From the NCBI RefSeq assembly GCF_900110415.1, contig NZ_FODR01000004.1, forward strand, positions 1-64,000: a stretch of DNA of 64,000 nt, given 5' to 3'. Below the pieces are notes generated by a model. The model had not been told where the DNA came from. It worked only from the letters and a program-made list of their open reading frames with translations, and ran no database searches. Every line of letters begins with the position of its first letter. Within the stretch, counting starts at the first letter, position 1. Shown here in pieces: positions 43,815 to 54,010 of this stretch. Source of the stretch: Mucilaginibacter sp. OK283. GTDB taxonomy: Bacteria; Bacteroidota; Bacteroidia; Sphingobacteriales; Sphingobacteriaceae. A program made the translations under genes and the position numbers.

Positions 43815-44393
43815 ATGGGCACATATACTGATCTTCCTGATGATAAGCTGGTCACTCTGTTACAACAGGGGAATGAACAGGCTCTAAAGGAGATCTTTAC
43901 GCGTTATAACAAATTGCTTTACAGTTATGCGTATAAAAAACTGGAAGATCAGGAAGAAGCGAAGGACATTGTGCAGGATTTATTTATCAGGCTATGGAGT
44001 AACCGGGAATCTTTTCTTCTAAAAACATCTCTGCCTTCTTATCTTTTCCGTGCAGTAAGAAACCGGGCGCTGGATATCTTCGCGCATAAAAAAATCAAAA
44101 GTGACTACGTTGCCTCTTTTCAGGAATTTATTGATCTTCCTCAGTCTACAACAGACTATCTGGTGCGGGAAAAGGATATTTCCGCGTTAATAGACCGCGA
44201 AATTCAGTCGTTGCCACCAAAAATGCGTGAAATTTTCATCCTGAGCCGTAAAGAAAATTATTCTCACAAGGAAATAGCAAAAAAAATAGGTATTTCCGAA
44301 GAAACGGTAACCAAGCAAATCAAAAGGGCGCTAAAAATCCTTCGCCTTAGACTGAAACTGATCTTAATTATCGCATTCTTGCTGTCGGAGTGA
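43815..44393 (+). CDS. ECF RNA polymerase sigma factor
   Basis: A 192-residue FecI-like sigma. Region 2: ALKEIFTRYNKLLYSYAYKK and EEAKDIVQDLFIRLWSNRES. Region 4: LPPKMREIFILSRKENYSHKEI, then KKIGISEETVTKQIKRALKI. The C-terminus ends in a hydrophobic stretch (LILIIAFLLSE). It heads the sigma-FecR-SusC-SusD-TlpA locus, 84 bp before fecR. Confidence 0.94.
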   Translation: MGTYTDLPDDKLVTLLQQGNEQALKEIFTRYNKLLYSYAYKKLEDQEEAKDIVQDLFIRLWSNRESFLLKTSLPSYLFRAVRNRALDIFAHKKIKSDYVASFQEFIDLPQSTTDYLVREKDISALIDREIQSLPPKMREIFILSRKENYSHKEIAKKIGISEETVTKQIKRALKILRLRLKLILIIAFLLSE

Positions 44394-44477
44394 TTTTTTT
44401 TGCATTTTTTTTAAAAAGATGTACCCCCTTGGTGCTTTTGACCCGTCATGGTAATATTGAGTTAATATTATTTCAAT

Positions 44478-45581
44478 ATGCGCGAATCAAAAGCAGCTGA
44501 TATTCTTCAAAAATATAAAGATGGTACTTGTACAGAGGAAGAGAAACTCTTAATAAAAAAGTGGTTTTTAACATTTAGAGGAGATCAAAATGCCTCGCTC
44601 TCAGAATCAGAGCTGGAAGATGCCGAAAACGCCATGTGGGCCAGCATACAGGACAGACTTTCGCTCCGGCAGGAAGCCTGGATTTACCATATCAACTGGA
44701 AGAAATTTGTATCAGCGGCAGCCGTTCTCATTTTCATCAGTATCGCCGCCCTTATCACGATAAAATATCTTACCCAAAACAGCACATCTGAACTGGTGTC
44801 CTTTAAATCGCATGACCTGATGCCCGGATCACGCCGCGCTGTTATCATCTATAATAACGGGTTGCAGCGGACACTTAATGGCAGGGTATACTTTGCAGGC
44901 AGCGATAAACAGAATGATAGCTTGGCAACCGGGCAACAAACCGCGAAATTTAATACAATCTTAACACCCCGGGGAGGTGATTACCATATCATACTAGGGG
45001 ATGGTACCCAGGTGTGGTTGAATGCGGCCTCTTCTCTAAAATATCCGGTATCCTTCGCGCATCAAAAAGAACGTGTGGTTGAGCTGACAGGGGAGGGGTA
45101 TTTCCAGGTGGCTCATAACAGATCCCTGCCATTCAAGGTAAAGACTGATGAACAGATCGTGGAGGTTTTGGGTACGCATTTTAACATCAATGCTTATCAC
45201 GATGAACCTTATCTGGCGACTACTTTAATGAGCGGTTCGATAAAGATATCCGGCCGGGCCGGAGCGCAAATAATGAAACCGGGGGAACAGGCGAGATTAA
45301 CTTCTGCCAGCTCGATATTCACCATAATCCCAACAGATACCGTAGCCGCAATGGCCTGGACAAACGGCTTTTTTCAATTTGGAAGAGCGGATATTCAAGA
45401 TGTTATGCGGCAGCTTGCCCGTTGGTATGATATTGAGGTGGATTATGTCGGTGATATACCTGAAAAGAGATTTACAGGTAAAGTATACCGCACCTTAAAA
45501 TTATCGGAAGCATTGGAAATATTGACCTATTTCAATGTCAAATTTATTGTTGAAGGCCATAAAATAACCATTATCAATTAA
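44478..45581 (+). CDS. FecR-family anti-sigma/sigma regulator
   Basis: A 367-residue partner of the upstream sigma. N-terminal cytoplasmic part; one membrane helix (FVSAAAVLIFISIAALITI, about 75-93); FecR domain (YHIILGDGTQVWLNAASSLK, VVELTGEGYFQVAH, VLGTHFNINAY); C-terminal DUF4974-like end (FGRADIQDVMRQLARWYDIE). Signals from the STN domain of the next gene, SusC, would reach it in the periplasm. Confidence 0.95.
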   Translation: MRESKAADILQKYKDGTCTEEEKLLIKKWFLTFRGDQNASLSESELEDAENAMWASIQDRLSLRQEAWIYHINWKKFVSAAAVLIFISIAALITIKYLTQNSTSELVSFKSHDLMPGSRRAVIIYNNGLQRTLNGRVYFAGSDKQNDSLATGQQTAKFNTILTPRGGDYHIILGDGTQVWLNAASSLKYPVSFAHQKERVVELTGEGYFQVAHNRSLPFKVKTDEQIVEVLGTHFNINAYHDEPYLATTLMSGSIKISGRAGAQIMKPGEQARLTSASSIFTIIPTDTVAAMAWTNGFFQFGRADIQDVMRQLARWYDIEVDYVGDIPEKRFTGKVYRTLKLSEALEILTYFNVKFIVEGHKITIIN

Positions 45582-45773
45582 CCATTAAAAAGCACACTAT
45601 ATGATAAGATATTTACGATAACCCACCGGATAAGGGTCCTTAAAAACCGCGAAAGTGAGTCGAAGCACTTCCGCGGAGAATGTCAGGTTAACCCTTTTGT
45701 CCCCGACCGGGGTCCGGGACAGACAAACAATTTCTGAGTTGAGTCTAATGTTAACCTTACAGTAACAAATGTA
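45582..45773 (+). promoter_or_regulatory. structured leader between fecR and susC
   Basis: This 192-bp gap can fold. CCGCGAAAGTG (45647-45657) pairs with CACTTCCGCGG (45666-45676) with one mismatch, and TGTCCC (45698-45703) pairs with GGGACA (45716-45721) around a GC-rich middle. Neither is followed by a long T-run, so they look like mRNA structures (processing, attenuation or protection of the susC message) more than plain terminators. Confidence 0.45.
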
Positions 45774-48700
45774 ATGAATTTTAATGCCATTTCTATGGCC
45801 ATACCCAGGCTATGGCTTTCAGTAAGTCCTCAAAAAAGGAGGAAGATCATCATGAGAATAAATTTGACCGCTTTTCTGTTTTTTATACTACTTACGCAAA
45901 TCAGCGCGAAGGGTTATACGCAGATTACGATTCATCGAAAGAGCGTACCGTTGCAGCAGGTTTTGCATGAGATAGAAACACAATCCAAATACGTATTTCT
46001 TTTTGATGAAAATGAACTGCCGGCACTACCCATCACTGTTGACCTCAAAAATGTATCGATAGAGGAGGCCCTTTCGGCCTGTCTGGCGAATTTGCCGCTG
46101 ACTTATAAAATCGTAGATAAAAACATCTTGCTGAAAGCGAAGGAACAGTCCTTACTGGACCGGATCAGGAAGGTCTTTGAAACCAAATTGAGTCTTATTG
46201 TTACTGTCACCGACGAAAAAGGTAATCCGCTTCAGGGCGCGACGGTAAAAATACTGCAAAACGGCCCCATTTTGATTACTAATGTCAATGGCTTTGTGCA
46301 GTTGAAAGATGTTTCGGAAAACGCCCTGATCGAAATTTCATTCATCGGCTACGAAACCGTGCGGTTAAAAGTAACCGCCGACCTTAAAAAAGTTGAAATG
46401 AAGCCATCCATGGCCAGCTTAAACGAGGTGGTGATTAATAAAGGATACTATACCACAACTGAGCGCCTGAACACAGGCTCCGCCGTCCAGATCAACGCTG
46501 CCGATCTTGAACGGCAGCCGCTAACTAATCCGATACAAGCCTTGCAAGGCCTCGTTCCCGGCTTATATGTGAAACAAAGCTCCGGGGTCGCGGCTTCCAC
46601 CTCGAGCGTGCTGATTCGTGGCCGAAATTCAATCAATTCCGGCAATCAGCCTCTGTATATAGTGGATGGCGTACCTTATAACGGCACAGCTACAGATCAG
46701 CAGATCGGCGGTTTTATCACTTCCGGACAGCCTAACGGGACGACAGACCCTTTAAACAACATCAATCCGACTGATATCGAAAGCATCACTGTCCTCAAAG
46801 ATGCCGACGCAACCGCGATATACGGTTCACGGGGCTCTAACGGCGTTATCCTGATTACGACCAAAAAAGCGGTGAAAGGCAAACCGGCACTGAATTTCAA
46901 TGTATCGAGCGGAATAGGGGAGGTTGTTAAACAGCGAGCCTTGCTATCCTCATCGGATTATCTGGCCTTACGTCGCCAGGGATTCGCCAATGATAATGTA
47001 ACGCCGACTGCTGCCCTTGCTCCTGACCTGATGGTCTGGGATCAGAATGCCAACACCAATTACCAGAATATGCTGATCGGCAATACGGCCAAAATTACCG
47101 ACGCATCGACGTCGCTGTCCATGGGAACCGATAAATCATCCATCCTGTTAAGCGGCAATTACCATAATGAGCAATCAGTGCTTTACGGCGGATACGGTTA
47201 CAAACGAGGTGGTTTCAATATGGGGGCCCAGCATACTTCCGGTGATAATCGCCTGAAACTGAGCTTGGGGGCTAATTTAACATTTGGCTCTAACAATATG
47301 CCCGGCGCTGATTATACTTCCGCGGCTATCAGCATGCCGGCCAATTATCCTTTATATGATGCCGCCGGCAAATTATACTGGGTCACCGATTTCAATAACC
47401 CGATAGCCACCTCAAGGCAAACCTTTGATATGGGAACGAGCAATATGGTTTTCAGTGCTAATCTTTCCTATTTGATTGTCAAAGGGTTGACATTCAGAAC
47501 AAATGCCGGTTATGATATCGTTAGTCAAACTTACCGCTATACCGTTCCTGCCAGTACATTTAACCCGATATATTCACTCCCGTCGCAGGGGATATATACG
47601 AGCAGTAACGGCAAGACATTAATAGCTGAACCTCAGTTAAATTATGAAACCCCAATATGGAAGGGTAAACTGAGTACAACTATTGGCGGTTCGTATCAGC
47701 ATAATATGTTTGCCATGCCCTATTACATCCAGGCATCTACTTTCGCGTCAGAAAGCTTGCTGAATAACCTGGGCAATGCGGCAAGTTTTCCGACTGTTTC
47801 CAGTTTGTCGCAGGAATATAAATATATCTCCACTTACGGTTTGATCAATTACAATATCGCTGACAAGTACCTGTTTAACGGTACTTTCCGCAGAGACGGT
47901 TCATCCCGTTTCGGACCTGATAAAAAATTCGGAAATTTCGGTTCGGTTGCGGCTGCCTGGCTGTTCTCTGAAGAACAGTTTATAAAGGATATTAATCTAT
48001 TTAGCTTTGGCAAGCTGCGCAGCAGTTACGGCATAACTGGTAATGATCAGGTGGGTAATTACGGCTACCTGGACACCTACACCAGTACAAGTACAAGTTA
48101 CGGCGGAAACCCCGGGTTTTACCCAACGAGAATAGCCAATCCGAATTACCGGTGGGAAACGAACCGCAAGTTTGAAGTGGCTTTGGAGTTGGGATTCCTG
48201 GATGATCGTATCCGGTTAACTTCGGCATTTTACCTGAACCGCTCCGGCAATATGGTGGTGAATTCTTCTCCGCTGCCGGCCCAAAGCGGCTTTGCCAGTT
48301 ATACTGAAAATCTTGATATGCAGGTACAAAACAAGGGTTGGGAATTTAACCTTCATACCGTTCCGGTCAAAAGCAAAGTGTTCAGGTGGGACCTCTCGGG
48401 TAATTTTACAACAGCCAGGAACAAGATTCTTTCCATCCCCGCGCAGGTAGCGACGCTCTACGCCAACACTTATCAGGTGGGCCAGTCGGTCAGTTCGTTT
48501 ATCGGCTATCAAAACACGGGCTTTGTTGACGGCGTTGCCCAGTTCGCGGACCGGAACGGCGATGGTGCTGTCACCAGCGGATTGGCCAATGATACTTATA
48601 TTATTGCCAGCCGTGATCCGAAGTTTTACGGAGGTATCACGTCAGGCCTGAGTTACAAGCGTTTCAGACTGGATTTTTTAATCAACTTTGTTAAGCAGAA

Positions 48701-49058
48701 AGGCATTGCGCAAACCGCATTTCCCGGTTTGCTCGGCTCGCAGCTTGATGATCTGCTGCAATCGCCCTTTAAGCCCAGCGCATCAACTTCTTCAGCAGCT
48801 TATAACTCCTACACCAGGTATCTTTCTTCAGATGCCGTGATTGTTGATGCTTCTTTTATGCGATTGCGGAACCTCTCGCTGAGTTATTCATTCCCCCGGC
48901 AATGGCTCGATGCGGTAAAGGTTAAAAACGGTCAGATCTTCCTGCGTGGAGAAAACCTGGTAACTGTAACCAATTATAAAGGGCTGGATCCCGAAACGCA
49001 GGGCTCAGTTTTGCCCCCTTTAAAAATGTTCACCGCCGGATTGCAATTTTCATTCTAA
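45774..49058 (+). CDS. SusC/RagA TonB-dependent transporter with STN domain
   Basis: A 1094-residue outer-membrane transporter. The signal is in RINLTAFLFFILLTQISAKG after a basic pre-stretch (an ATG at residue 27 is an alternative start). STN domain near 55-120 (VPLQQVLHEIETQSKYVFLF); carboxypeptidase-like repeat (TDEKGNPLQGATVKI); plug (IQALQGLVPGLYVKQSSG, YIVDGVPYNG, VLKDADATAIYGSRGSNGVI); barrel ending in MFTAGLQFSF. It works with the SusD 5 bp downstream and with the upstream FecR/sigma pair. Confidence 0.95.
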   Translation: MNFNAISMAIPRLWLSVSPQKRRKIIMRINLTAFLFFILLTQISAKGYTQITIHRKSVPLQQVLHEIETQSKYVFLFDENELPALPITVDLKNVSIEEALSACLANLPLTYKIVDKNILLKAKEQSLLDRIRKVFETKLSLIVTVTDEKGNPLQGATVKILQNGPILITNVNGFVQLKDVSENALIEISFIGYETVRLKVTADLKKVEMKPSMASLNEVVINKGYYTTTERLNTGSAVQINAADLERQPLTNPIQALQGLVPGLYVKQSSGVAASTSSVLIRGRNSINSGNQPLYIVDGVPYNGTATDQQIGGFITSGQPNGTTDPLNNINPTDIESITVLKDADATAIYGSRGSNGVILITTKKAVKGKPALNFNVSSGIGEVVKQRALLSSSDYLALRRQGFANDNVTPTAALAPDLMVWDQNANTNYQNMLIGNTAKITDASTSLSMGTDKSSILLSGNYHNEQSVLYGGYGYKRGGFNMGAQHTSGDNRLKLSLGANLTFGSNNMPGADYTSAAISMPANYPLYDAAGKLYWVTDFNNPIATSRQTFDMGTSNMVFSANLSYLIVKGLTFRTNAGYDIVSQTYRYTVPASTFNPIYSLPSQGIYTSSNGKTLIAEPQLNYETPIWKGKLSTTIGGSYQHNMFAMPYYIQASTFASESLLNNLGNAASFPTVSSLSQEYKYISTYGLINYNIADKYLFNGTFRRDGSSRFGPDKKFGNFGSVAAAWLFSEEQFIKDINLFSFGKLRSSYGITGNDQVGNYGYLDTYTSTSTSYGGNPGFYPTRIANPNYRWETNRKFEVALELGFLDDRIRLTSAFYLNRSGNMVVNSSPLPAQSGFASYTENLDMQVQNKGWEFNLHTVPVKSKVFRWDLSGNFTTARNKILSIPAQVATLYANTYQVGQSVSSFIGYQNTGFVDGVAQFADRNGDGAVTSGLANDTYIIASRDPKFYGGITSGLSYKRFRLDFLINFVKQKGIAQTAFPGLLGSQLDDLLQSPFKPSASTSSAAYNSYTRYLSSDAVIVDASFMRLRNLSLSYSFPRQWLDAVKVKNGQIFLRGENLVTVTNYKGLDPETQGSVLPPLKMFTAGLQFSF

Positions 49059-49063
49059 AATAA

Positions 49064-50479
49064 ATGACCATGAAAGAGATCTTTAAAATTAACCTTATCA
49101 AAGGTTTTATATATATGCTGCTGCCTTTTGTAGTTGCCATCACCGGCTGCGAAAAAGCGATAGAAGTAGCCGTTCCGGTAAATCAGATCCCGTCCACTGC
49201 TGCCTTCCAGGATTCCCTCACCGCGCAGGCCACCGTAAACGGCATGTATGCATTTATGTACACCGGCGCCTCTGCGAATCTGACGACAAATTACAGTGTT
49301 TTCGCCAGTACGCTACCAGCACGCTCAGCAGACGAACTTTACCTGCCTGCTACCCCAACTGATGAATTCGCAAATAACAGCCTGATACCCGGGACGGGTA
49401 CGGTGAATACGGTATGGCTGCAAAACTACCAGATCATTTACCAGGCAAACGAAATCATTGCGGGAATGGGTGCGTCATCCTTGTCTCCGACCCTCAAAAA
49501 ACAGCTGATTGGCGAGGCTAAATTTATGCGGGCGTTTTGCCATTTCTACCTGGTCAACTTGTATGGAGCGGTGCCGCTGATCACCACCACGGACATCGCT
49601 GTGACCAGGACCCAGCCGCAAAGTACAGTTTCACAGATCTACAGCCAGATCATCAGCGATCTGAAAGATGCGCAGGGATCGCTGGCCCAGGATTATTCCT
49701 GGTCGGCCGGCTTGCGGACCAGGGTAAACAGCTGGGCTGCCACTGCTTTGCTGGCCCGTGTTTACCTGTATAATAAAGATTATGTCAACGCTGAAGCAGA
49801 AGCCTCCAGGGTGATCGCTCAATCCAGCATGTACAGCCTTCCTGCCAAATTAAGCAACGTGTTTTTGAAGGCCAGCACTGAAACTATCTGGGCTTTTAAT
49901 ACGAATCAGTATGGTTATACTTCTATAGCCAGGGTGTTTATCCCGCTCACGGCGAGCGCTGATCCAAACCATGCGATGACCGCTTCACTGGCGGCCGCTT
50001 TTGAGCGGGATGCCCTGAGGCCGGATTATCAGGATGATCGTTTTGACAGCTGGGTGAAAACATCAGCCAGTGGTAAATACTACATCGCTAAATACGGAAC
50101 GATCACCGCCGCGAATACAGAATTTTTTGTCGTACTGCGCCTGGCTGAACAATACCTGATCCGAGCCGAAGCGAGGGCGCAGCAGAACAATCTTACCGGA
50201 AGCCTGGCTGACATCAATGTTATCCGTTCGAGGGCGGGGCTCCATCCGGCAACCGCTCAGAACCAGGCAGAGTTGTTGCTGGCCGTCGAACACGAAAGAC
50301 AGGTCGAGCTATTCGGTGAATTCGGACATCGCTGGTTTGACCTGAAACGCACAGGCCGTGCAGATGCTGTGCTCGCCCCGGTCAAAGGATCGGCATGGCA
50401 GTCTACGGACGTTCTATATCCGATCCCGGCACTGCAGGTGACGAATAATCCGGCCCTGGTTCAAAATCCGGGCTATTGA
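49064..50479 (+). CDS. RagB/SusD-family outer-membrane lipoprotein
   Basis: A 471-residue SusD-like lipoprotein. Signal and lipobox: MLLPFVVAITGC (lipidated Cys). Helical TPR-like core (AKFMRAFCHFYLVNLYGAVP) and typical ending (RQVELFGEFGHRWFDLKRTG, VLYPIPALQVTNNPALVQN). It is 5 bp after susC. No glycosidase or peptidase is beside it; the ligand is unknown. Confidence 0.94.
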   Translation: MTMKEIFKINLIKGFIYMLLPFVVAITGCEKAIEVAVPVNQIPSTAAFQDSLTAQATVNGMYAFMYTGASANLTTNYSVFASTLPARSADELYLPATPTDEFANNSLIPGTGTVNTVWLQNYQIIYQANEIIAGMGASSLSPTLKKQLIGEAKFMRAFCHFYLVNLYGAVPLITTTDIAVTRTQPQSTVSQIYSQIISDLKDAQGSLAQDYSWSAGLRTRVNSWAATALLARVYLYNKDYVNAEAEASRVIAQSSMYSLPAKLSNVFLKASTETIWAFNTNQYGYTSIARVFIPLTASADPNHAMTASLAAAFERDALRPDYQDDRFDSWVKTSASGKYYIAKYGTITAANTEFFVVLRLAEQYLIRAEARAQQNNLTGSLADINVIRSRAGLHPATAQNQAELLLAVEHERQVELFGEFGHRWFDLKRTGRADAVLAPVKGSAWQSTDVLYPIPALQVTNNPALVQNPGY

Positions 50480-50598
50480 AATAAATATTGGACAAGGTCG
50501 ATGCTATACGCGAACATCACCGATGTCGGTCTTGAATGCTGGCCAGTCAATGGTCAGCATTCATTTTGAGACAAGCGGGACCAAATAAAATTCAAGTA

Positions 50599-51702
50599 AT
50601 GAGCTACAAAAAATCATACACGATATTATGCGTTATGTTGCTTGTGCTGCCGGCATTTGCCTTCGGCCAGTTAAAGATAACAGGGAATGTCAAAAATCTC
50701 AATGCGGATTCCATCCTGCTGATTTATGCTTCTGTGAAATCGAAGCAGGAAAAGGTTAAAATACCCGTTCATAACGGTCAATTCGAATGGCTATCCTCAT
50801 GGACAGAAACAACAGCTGTAAACGTGATTATGCCGGTAGGCAAATCAAAAATGTCATTTATGCTATTCGCAGAACCCGGAGAACAAAAGTTGAGCGGAGA
50901 CGCGGCCACGCCAGCCACTTTTAAGGAAATGTCGGTAACAGGGTCAAATACACAAAACGAGTATGTACAGTATTGCACTCAAATGGCAAGTATTTACGCA
51001 AAGTATAGCCATGCAAAAGAACTGTTAAAATCGGCACCCGCTTCGGAAGTACCGGAATTGAAAAATCAGGCGGAATCCTATTACCGCCAATACTTTGTTA
51101 CTGAGAACGACAATTATGTAGAACAGCATCCGGGAAGCTATTTGAGTCTGGAACTCCTGCTTAAAATTGCCAATACAGGAGCATATGATAAGGCTAAACG
51201 CCTGTTTGAAAGCTTACAACCGGCTATGAGAACCACTGTTAAAGGTCGAATGATCCAGGCGCAGTTATCAGCCATCCAAAATGGTTCCATTGGAAGAGAA
51301 ATGCAGGATTTTGCATTCAATGACCCGACTGGGAAAACGATTCGTCTCGCAGATTACAGGGGGAAGTTCGTCCTGGTCGACTTTTGGGCAAGCTGGTGTG
51401 CGCCATGCAGGGCAGAAACCCCCAATTTACTAAGAGCGTATCAAACGTTTAAGGATAAGAACTTTACGATATTATCAGTCTCCTGCGATGAAAAGGAAGA
51501 CAAATGGGTGAAGGCCTTAAAACAAGATCAGTTGCCCTGGGTGCAGGTTCGGGGATCAGGCAGCAAGAGTTTCGAGCTGATGACCTATTTCGGTATAAAA
51601 AATATCCCTTCCAGTTTCCTGGTCGACCCTTCAGGAAAGATTCTCGCGAAAGACCTCAGGGGAGATGCGCTAACGGTTAAGTTAAAGCAGGTACTGGAAT
51701 AA
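50599..51702 (+). CDS. TlpA-like thioredoxin with DUF4369-type N-terminus (first of two)
   Basis: A 367-residue exported protein from the ATG at 50599 (signal MLLVLPAFAFGQ); a longer in-frame start at 50536 lacks a signal at its front. N-terminal beta domain (LKITGNVKNLNADSILLIY, DUF4369-like), helical middle, and a C-terminal thioredoxin domain with the redox pair in FWASWCAPCRAETPNL. Such proteins reduce or isomerise disulfides in the periplasm, and commonly follow SusCD genes in Bacteroidota. The paralogue follows. Confidence 0.9.
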   Translation: MSYKKSYTILCVMLLVLPAFAFGQLKITGNVKNLNADSILLIYASVKSKQEKVKIPVHNGQFEWLSSWTETTAVNVIMPVGKSKMSFMLFAEPGEQKLSGDAATPATFKEMSVTGSNTQNEYVQYCTQMASIYAKYSHAKELLKSAPASEVPELKNQAESYYRQYFVTENDNYVEQHPGSYLSLELLLKIANTGAYDKAKRLFESLQPAMRTTVKGRMIQAQLSAIQNGSIGREMQDFAFNDPTGKTIRLADYRGKFVLVDFWASWCAPCRAETPNLLRAYQTFKDKNFTILSVSCDEKEDKWVKALKQDQLPWVQVRGSGSKSFELMTYFGIKNIPSSFLVDPSGKILAKDLRGDALTVKLKQVLE

Positions 51703-51825
51703 TGGACCGGCGAGCCGGCATAAGGTCCTTGCATTCCATAGGACATTTGATCACTCGTCTGCAGCGATGCCGATCTAACGCAAATTATTAGTTATAAAAA
51801 ATGTTTATAGATTAAAAAATACCAC

Positions 51826-52956
51826 ATGAAAAAGATTATTATAATGCTGATTACCCTGTTTCCGATGTCGCTCTATGCGCAGAGGCAAGAGTTTGTGATA
51901 GAGGGATCATTTGTCAAAAAAGATATGGACGGTAAGGTTCATTACAATTATAATGAACGCGGGATTAATGTTGCGGACAGCACACCTGTAATCAATGGCA
52001 GGTTTGAGTTTAAAGGGAAAGTTTCAGGTATTCAACGAGCCTACTTTACTTTTAAGCCTACGCGGGCAACAGATATCAAACTGGCCTGGCGCGATTCTAA
52101 GAGTATATACATTGAACCCGGCAGTTTTAAAATTGTCGCAAAGGATTCCATTTCGACAGCAAGAGTGGTAGGTTCTGCAATAAATTCAGCATATGAAAGT
52201 TTTATGGCGCCTTTAGAGGTGATTGCGAAGGAGCGGAAACCACTTTGGGACGAATACGTTAAAATTAAAGCCGCTGATAGAAAGGTGCTGCCAAGAGCTG
52301 CTGAACTCAAGGCAAAGATTGACGAAACAACCATAAAGCGAGAAGAACTGCTTAAGGCTTATGTGCGATCTCACCCTAAGTCCTATTTCAGCATCGAGGC
52401 CATAACCGAATTGATGGGACCTTATGTTGTAGTTGAAAAAGTGGATGAGCTTTGGGGCACACTTGATCCTGAATTAAAGGAAAGTTATAATGGCAAGATT
52501 ATCAATGCGGTGATTTTGGGATCAAAAGCAACAGATGTGGGTTCCAGGGCACCGGTATTTGCCCAGCCTGACACATCAGGCAAGATCGTTAAGCTCAAAG
52601 ACATTAAAGGTAAATATGTACTGGTCGATTTTTGGGCGTCATGGTGCCATCCATGCCGTGCAGAAAACCCCAATGTTTTAAAAGCTTACAATGCTTATAA
52701 AACAAAGAATTTTACTGTTGTAGGCATATCGATAGATTTTGAAAAAGATAAAGGTAAATGGATAAAAGCGATAAAAGATGACGGTATGCCCTGGACTCAG
52801 TTGCTTTCCCCGGCCAATATTGACGGGGGCGCAATGAAAGCATATGGAATCCATGCCATCCCGTCGAATTTCCTTGTTGATCCAAACGGAATTATCATTG
52901 CAAAGAACCTTCACGGTCCCGAACTGCAGAAAAAGCTCGAGGAGCTGTTTAACTGA
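51826..52956 (+). CDS. TlpA-like thioredoxin with DUF4369-type N-terminus (second of two)
   Basis: A 376-residue exported protein (signal MKKIIIMLITLFPMSLYAQ) with the same layout as its neighbour: N-terminal beta domain (FVIEGSFVKKDMDGKVHYNY), helical middle, thioredoxin domain with FWASWCHPCRAENPNV, which changes the Ala of the WCAPC motif to His and so should alter redox potential. It ends the plus-strand locus, 170 bp before a bidirectional terminator. Confidence 0.91.
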   Translation: MKKIIIMLITLFPMSLYAQRQEFVIEGSFVKKDMDGKVHYNYNERGINVADSTPVINGRFEFKGKVSGIQRAYFTFKPTRATDIKLAWRDSKSIYIEPGSFKIVAKDSISTARVVGSAINSAYESFMAPLEVIAKERKPLWDEYVKIKAADRKVLPRAAELKAKIDETTIKREELLKAYVRSHPKSYFSIEAITELMGPYVVVEKVDELWGTLDPELKESYNGKIINAVILGSKATDVGSRAPVFAQPDTSGKIVKLKDIKGKYVLVDFWASWCHPCRAENPNVLKAYNAYKTKNFTVVGISIDFEKDKGKWIKAIKDDGMPWTQLLSPANIDGGAMKAYGIHAIPSNFLVDPNGIIIAKNLHGPELQKKLEELFN

Positions 52957-53125
52957 TCAATTTTACAAACAATGGACCTGATCAAATTATGGTTCAAAAC
53001 AATTTGGATACAATTTATATTTTTGTCTGAATGGGCTACCCAAGAGTCGGTCTCGCAAGTCAAAAATTATAATTATAGAACAAAATTGAATGTTGATAGC
53101 CAGAAAATAATATAAAGATGAATAT

Positions 53126-53162
53126 AAAAACGGCAATTCCAGATTTGGAAATTGCCGTTTTT
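53126..53162. terminator. bidirectional terminator
   Basis: AAAAACGGCAATT and AATTGCCGTTTTT flank a short loop: an 8-bp GC-containing stem extended by A/T pairs. It separates the plus-strand TlpA gene from the minus-strand LytTR gene and can end both transcripts. Confidence 0.85.
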
Positions 53163-53284
53163 ATTAAGAGATGACTTGCTTAAAGAATTTAATAGGATGA
53201 CTTAAACGCTAAAATGGCTTATGATACAGCCTCTTTTTTATGACTAAAGGTCCTCCGTTCATGTTTGGTTGACAAACAGCAATT

Positions 53285-54010
53285 TTAGAGCCCTGGATCA
53301 AAATGTCCTTCAACATATTTTTTGACAAAATCAGTCCGGTAGATTTCTCCAAGCGGAATTTCCGTTTCCCCCATATATACAGCATGATTATCATAGGAAG
53401 TAACCTGTTCCATATTTACAACAAAAGATTTGCTTACTCTGAAAAATAAACGCTGCGGTATTTTTTGATGGATGGTTTTGATATTCATAGCAGTAATCAA
53501 TTTTTGATTTTGCGTGTAGATGACCACATAGTCTTTTAACCCTTCGATGTAAAGAATATCAGTGAAGTTAAGTTTATAGGTCCTTCGTTCTGATCTGATA
53601 AAAAAAAAGTCGTTAGTATTAGACTCTACGGTGTTTTTCGCAGTATCGTCAGACAATAGCTTGTTATACATATCCGCTTTACGGATCGCTTTCTCCAGCC
53701 GGACTTTGTCAATAGGCTTCAGCAAATAATCAATAGCATCAAGCTCATAGCTCCGGAGCGCATACTGGGGATAGGCTGTGGTAAAGATGGTCAGGCTTTT
53801 TCCCGGGATACTGGCTGCGAAATCAACTCCGTTCAAGCCAGGCATTTCGATATCCAGAAAAAGCAAATCTACTTCGTTTTTAGCCAGGAATTCCATAGCT
53901 GCAAATGCATTGGAAAATTTCTTCAGCACTTCAAGGGACGAAACTTCCCTGATCAATATTTCCATTTCGTCCCTGGCCAGGGGCTCGTCGTCTACAATGA
54001 TACAATTCAT
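53285..54010 (-). CDS. LytTR-family response regulator
   Basis: A 241-residue regulator. Receiver domain: IIVDDEPLARDEM, phospho-acceptor Asp53 in LLFLDIEMPGLNG, FTTAYPQYALRSYELDAIDY, and the Lys of LLKPIDK. The C-terminal LytTR DNA-binding domain (FFIRSERRTYKLNFTDILYI to YRTDFVKKYV) binds paired direct repeats. Overlaps the kinase gene by 4 bp. Likely targets nearby include the TonB receptor / DUF4249 pair or the efflux genes beyond, but this is inference. Confidence 0.94.
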   Translation of the reverse strand: MNCIIVDDEPLARDEMEILIREVSSLEVLKKFSNAFAAMEFLAKNEVDLLFLDIEMPGLNGVDFAASIPGKSLTIFTTAYPQYALRSYELDAIDYLLKPIDKVRLEKAIRKADMYNKLLSDDTAKNTVESNTNDFFFIRSERRTYKLNFTDILYIEGLKDYVVIYTQNQKLITAMNIKTIHQKIPQRLFFRVSKSFVVNMEQVTSYDNHAVYMGETEIPLGEIYRTDFVKKYVEGHFDPGL

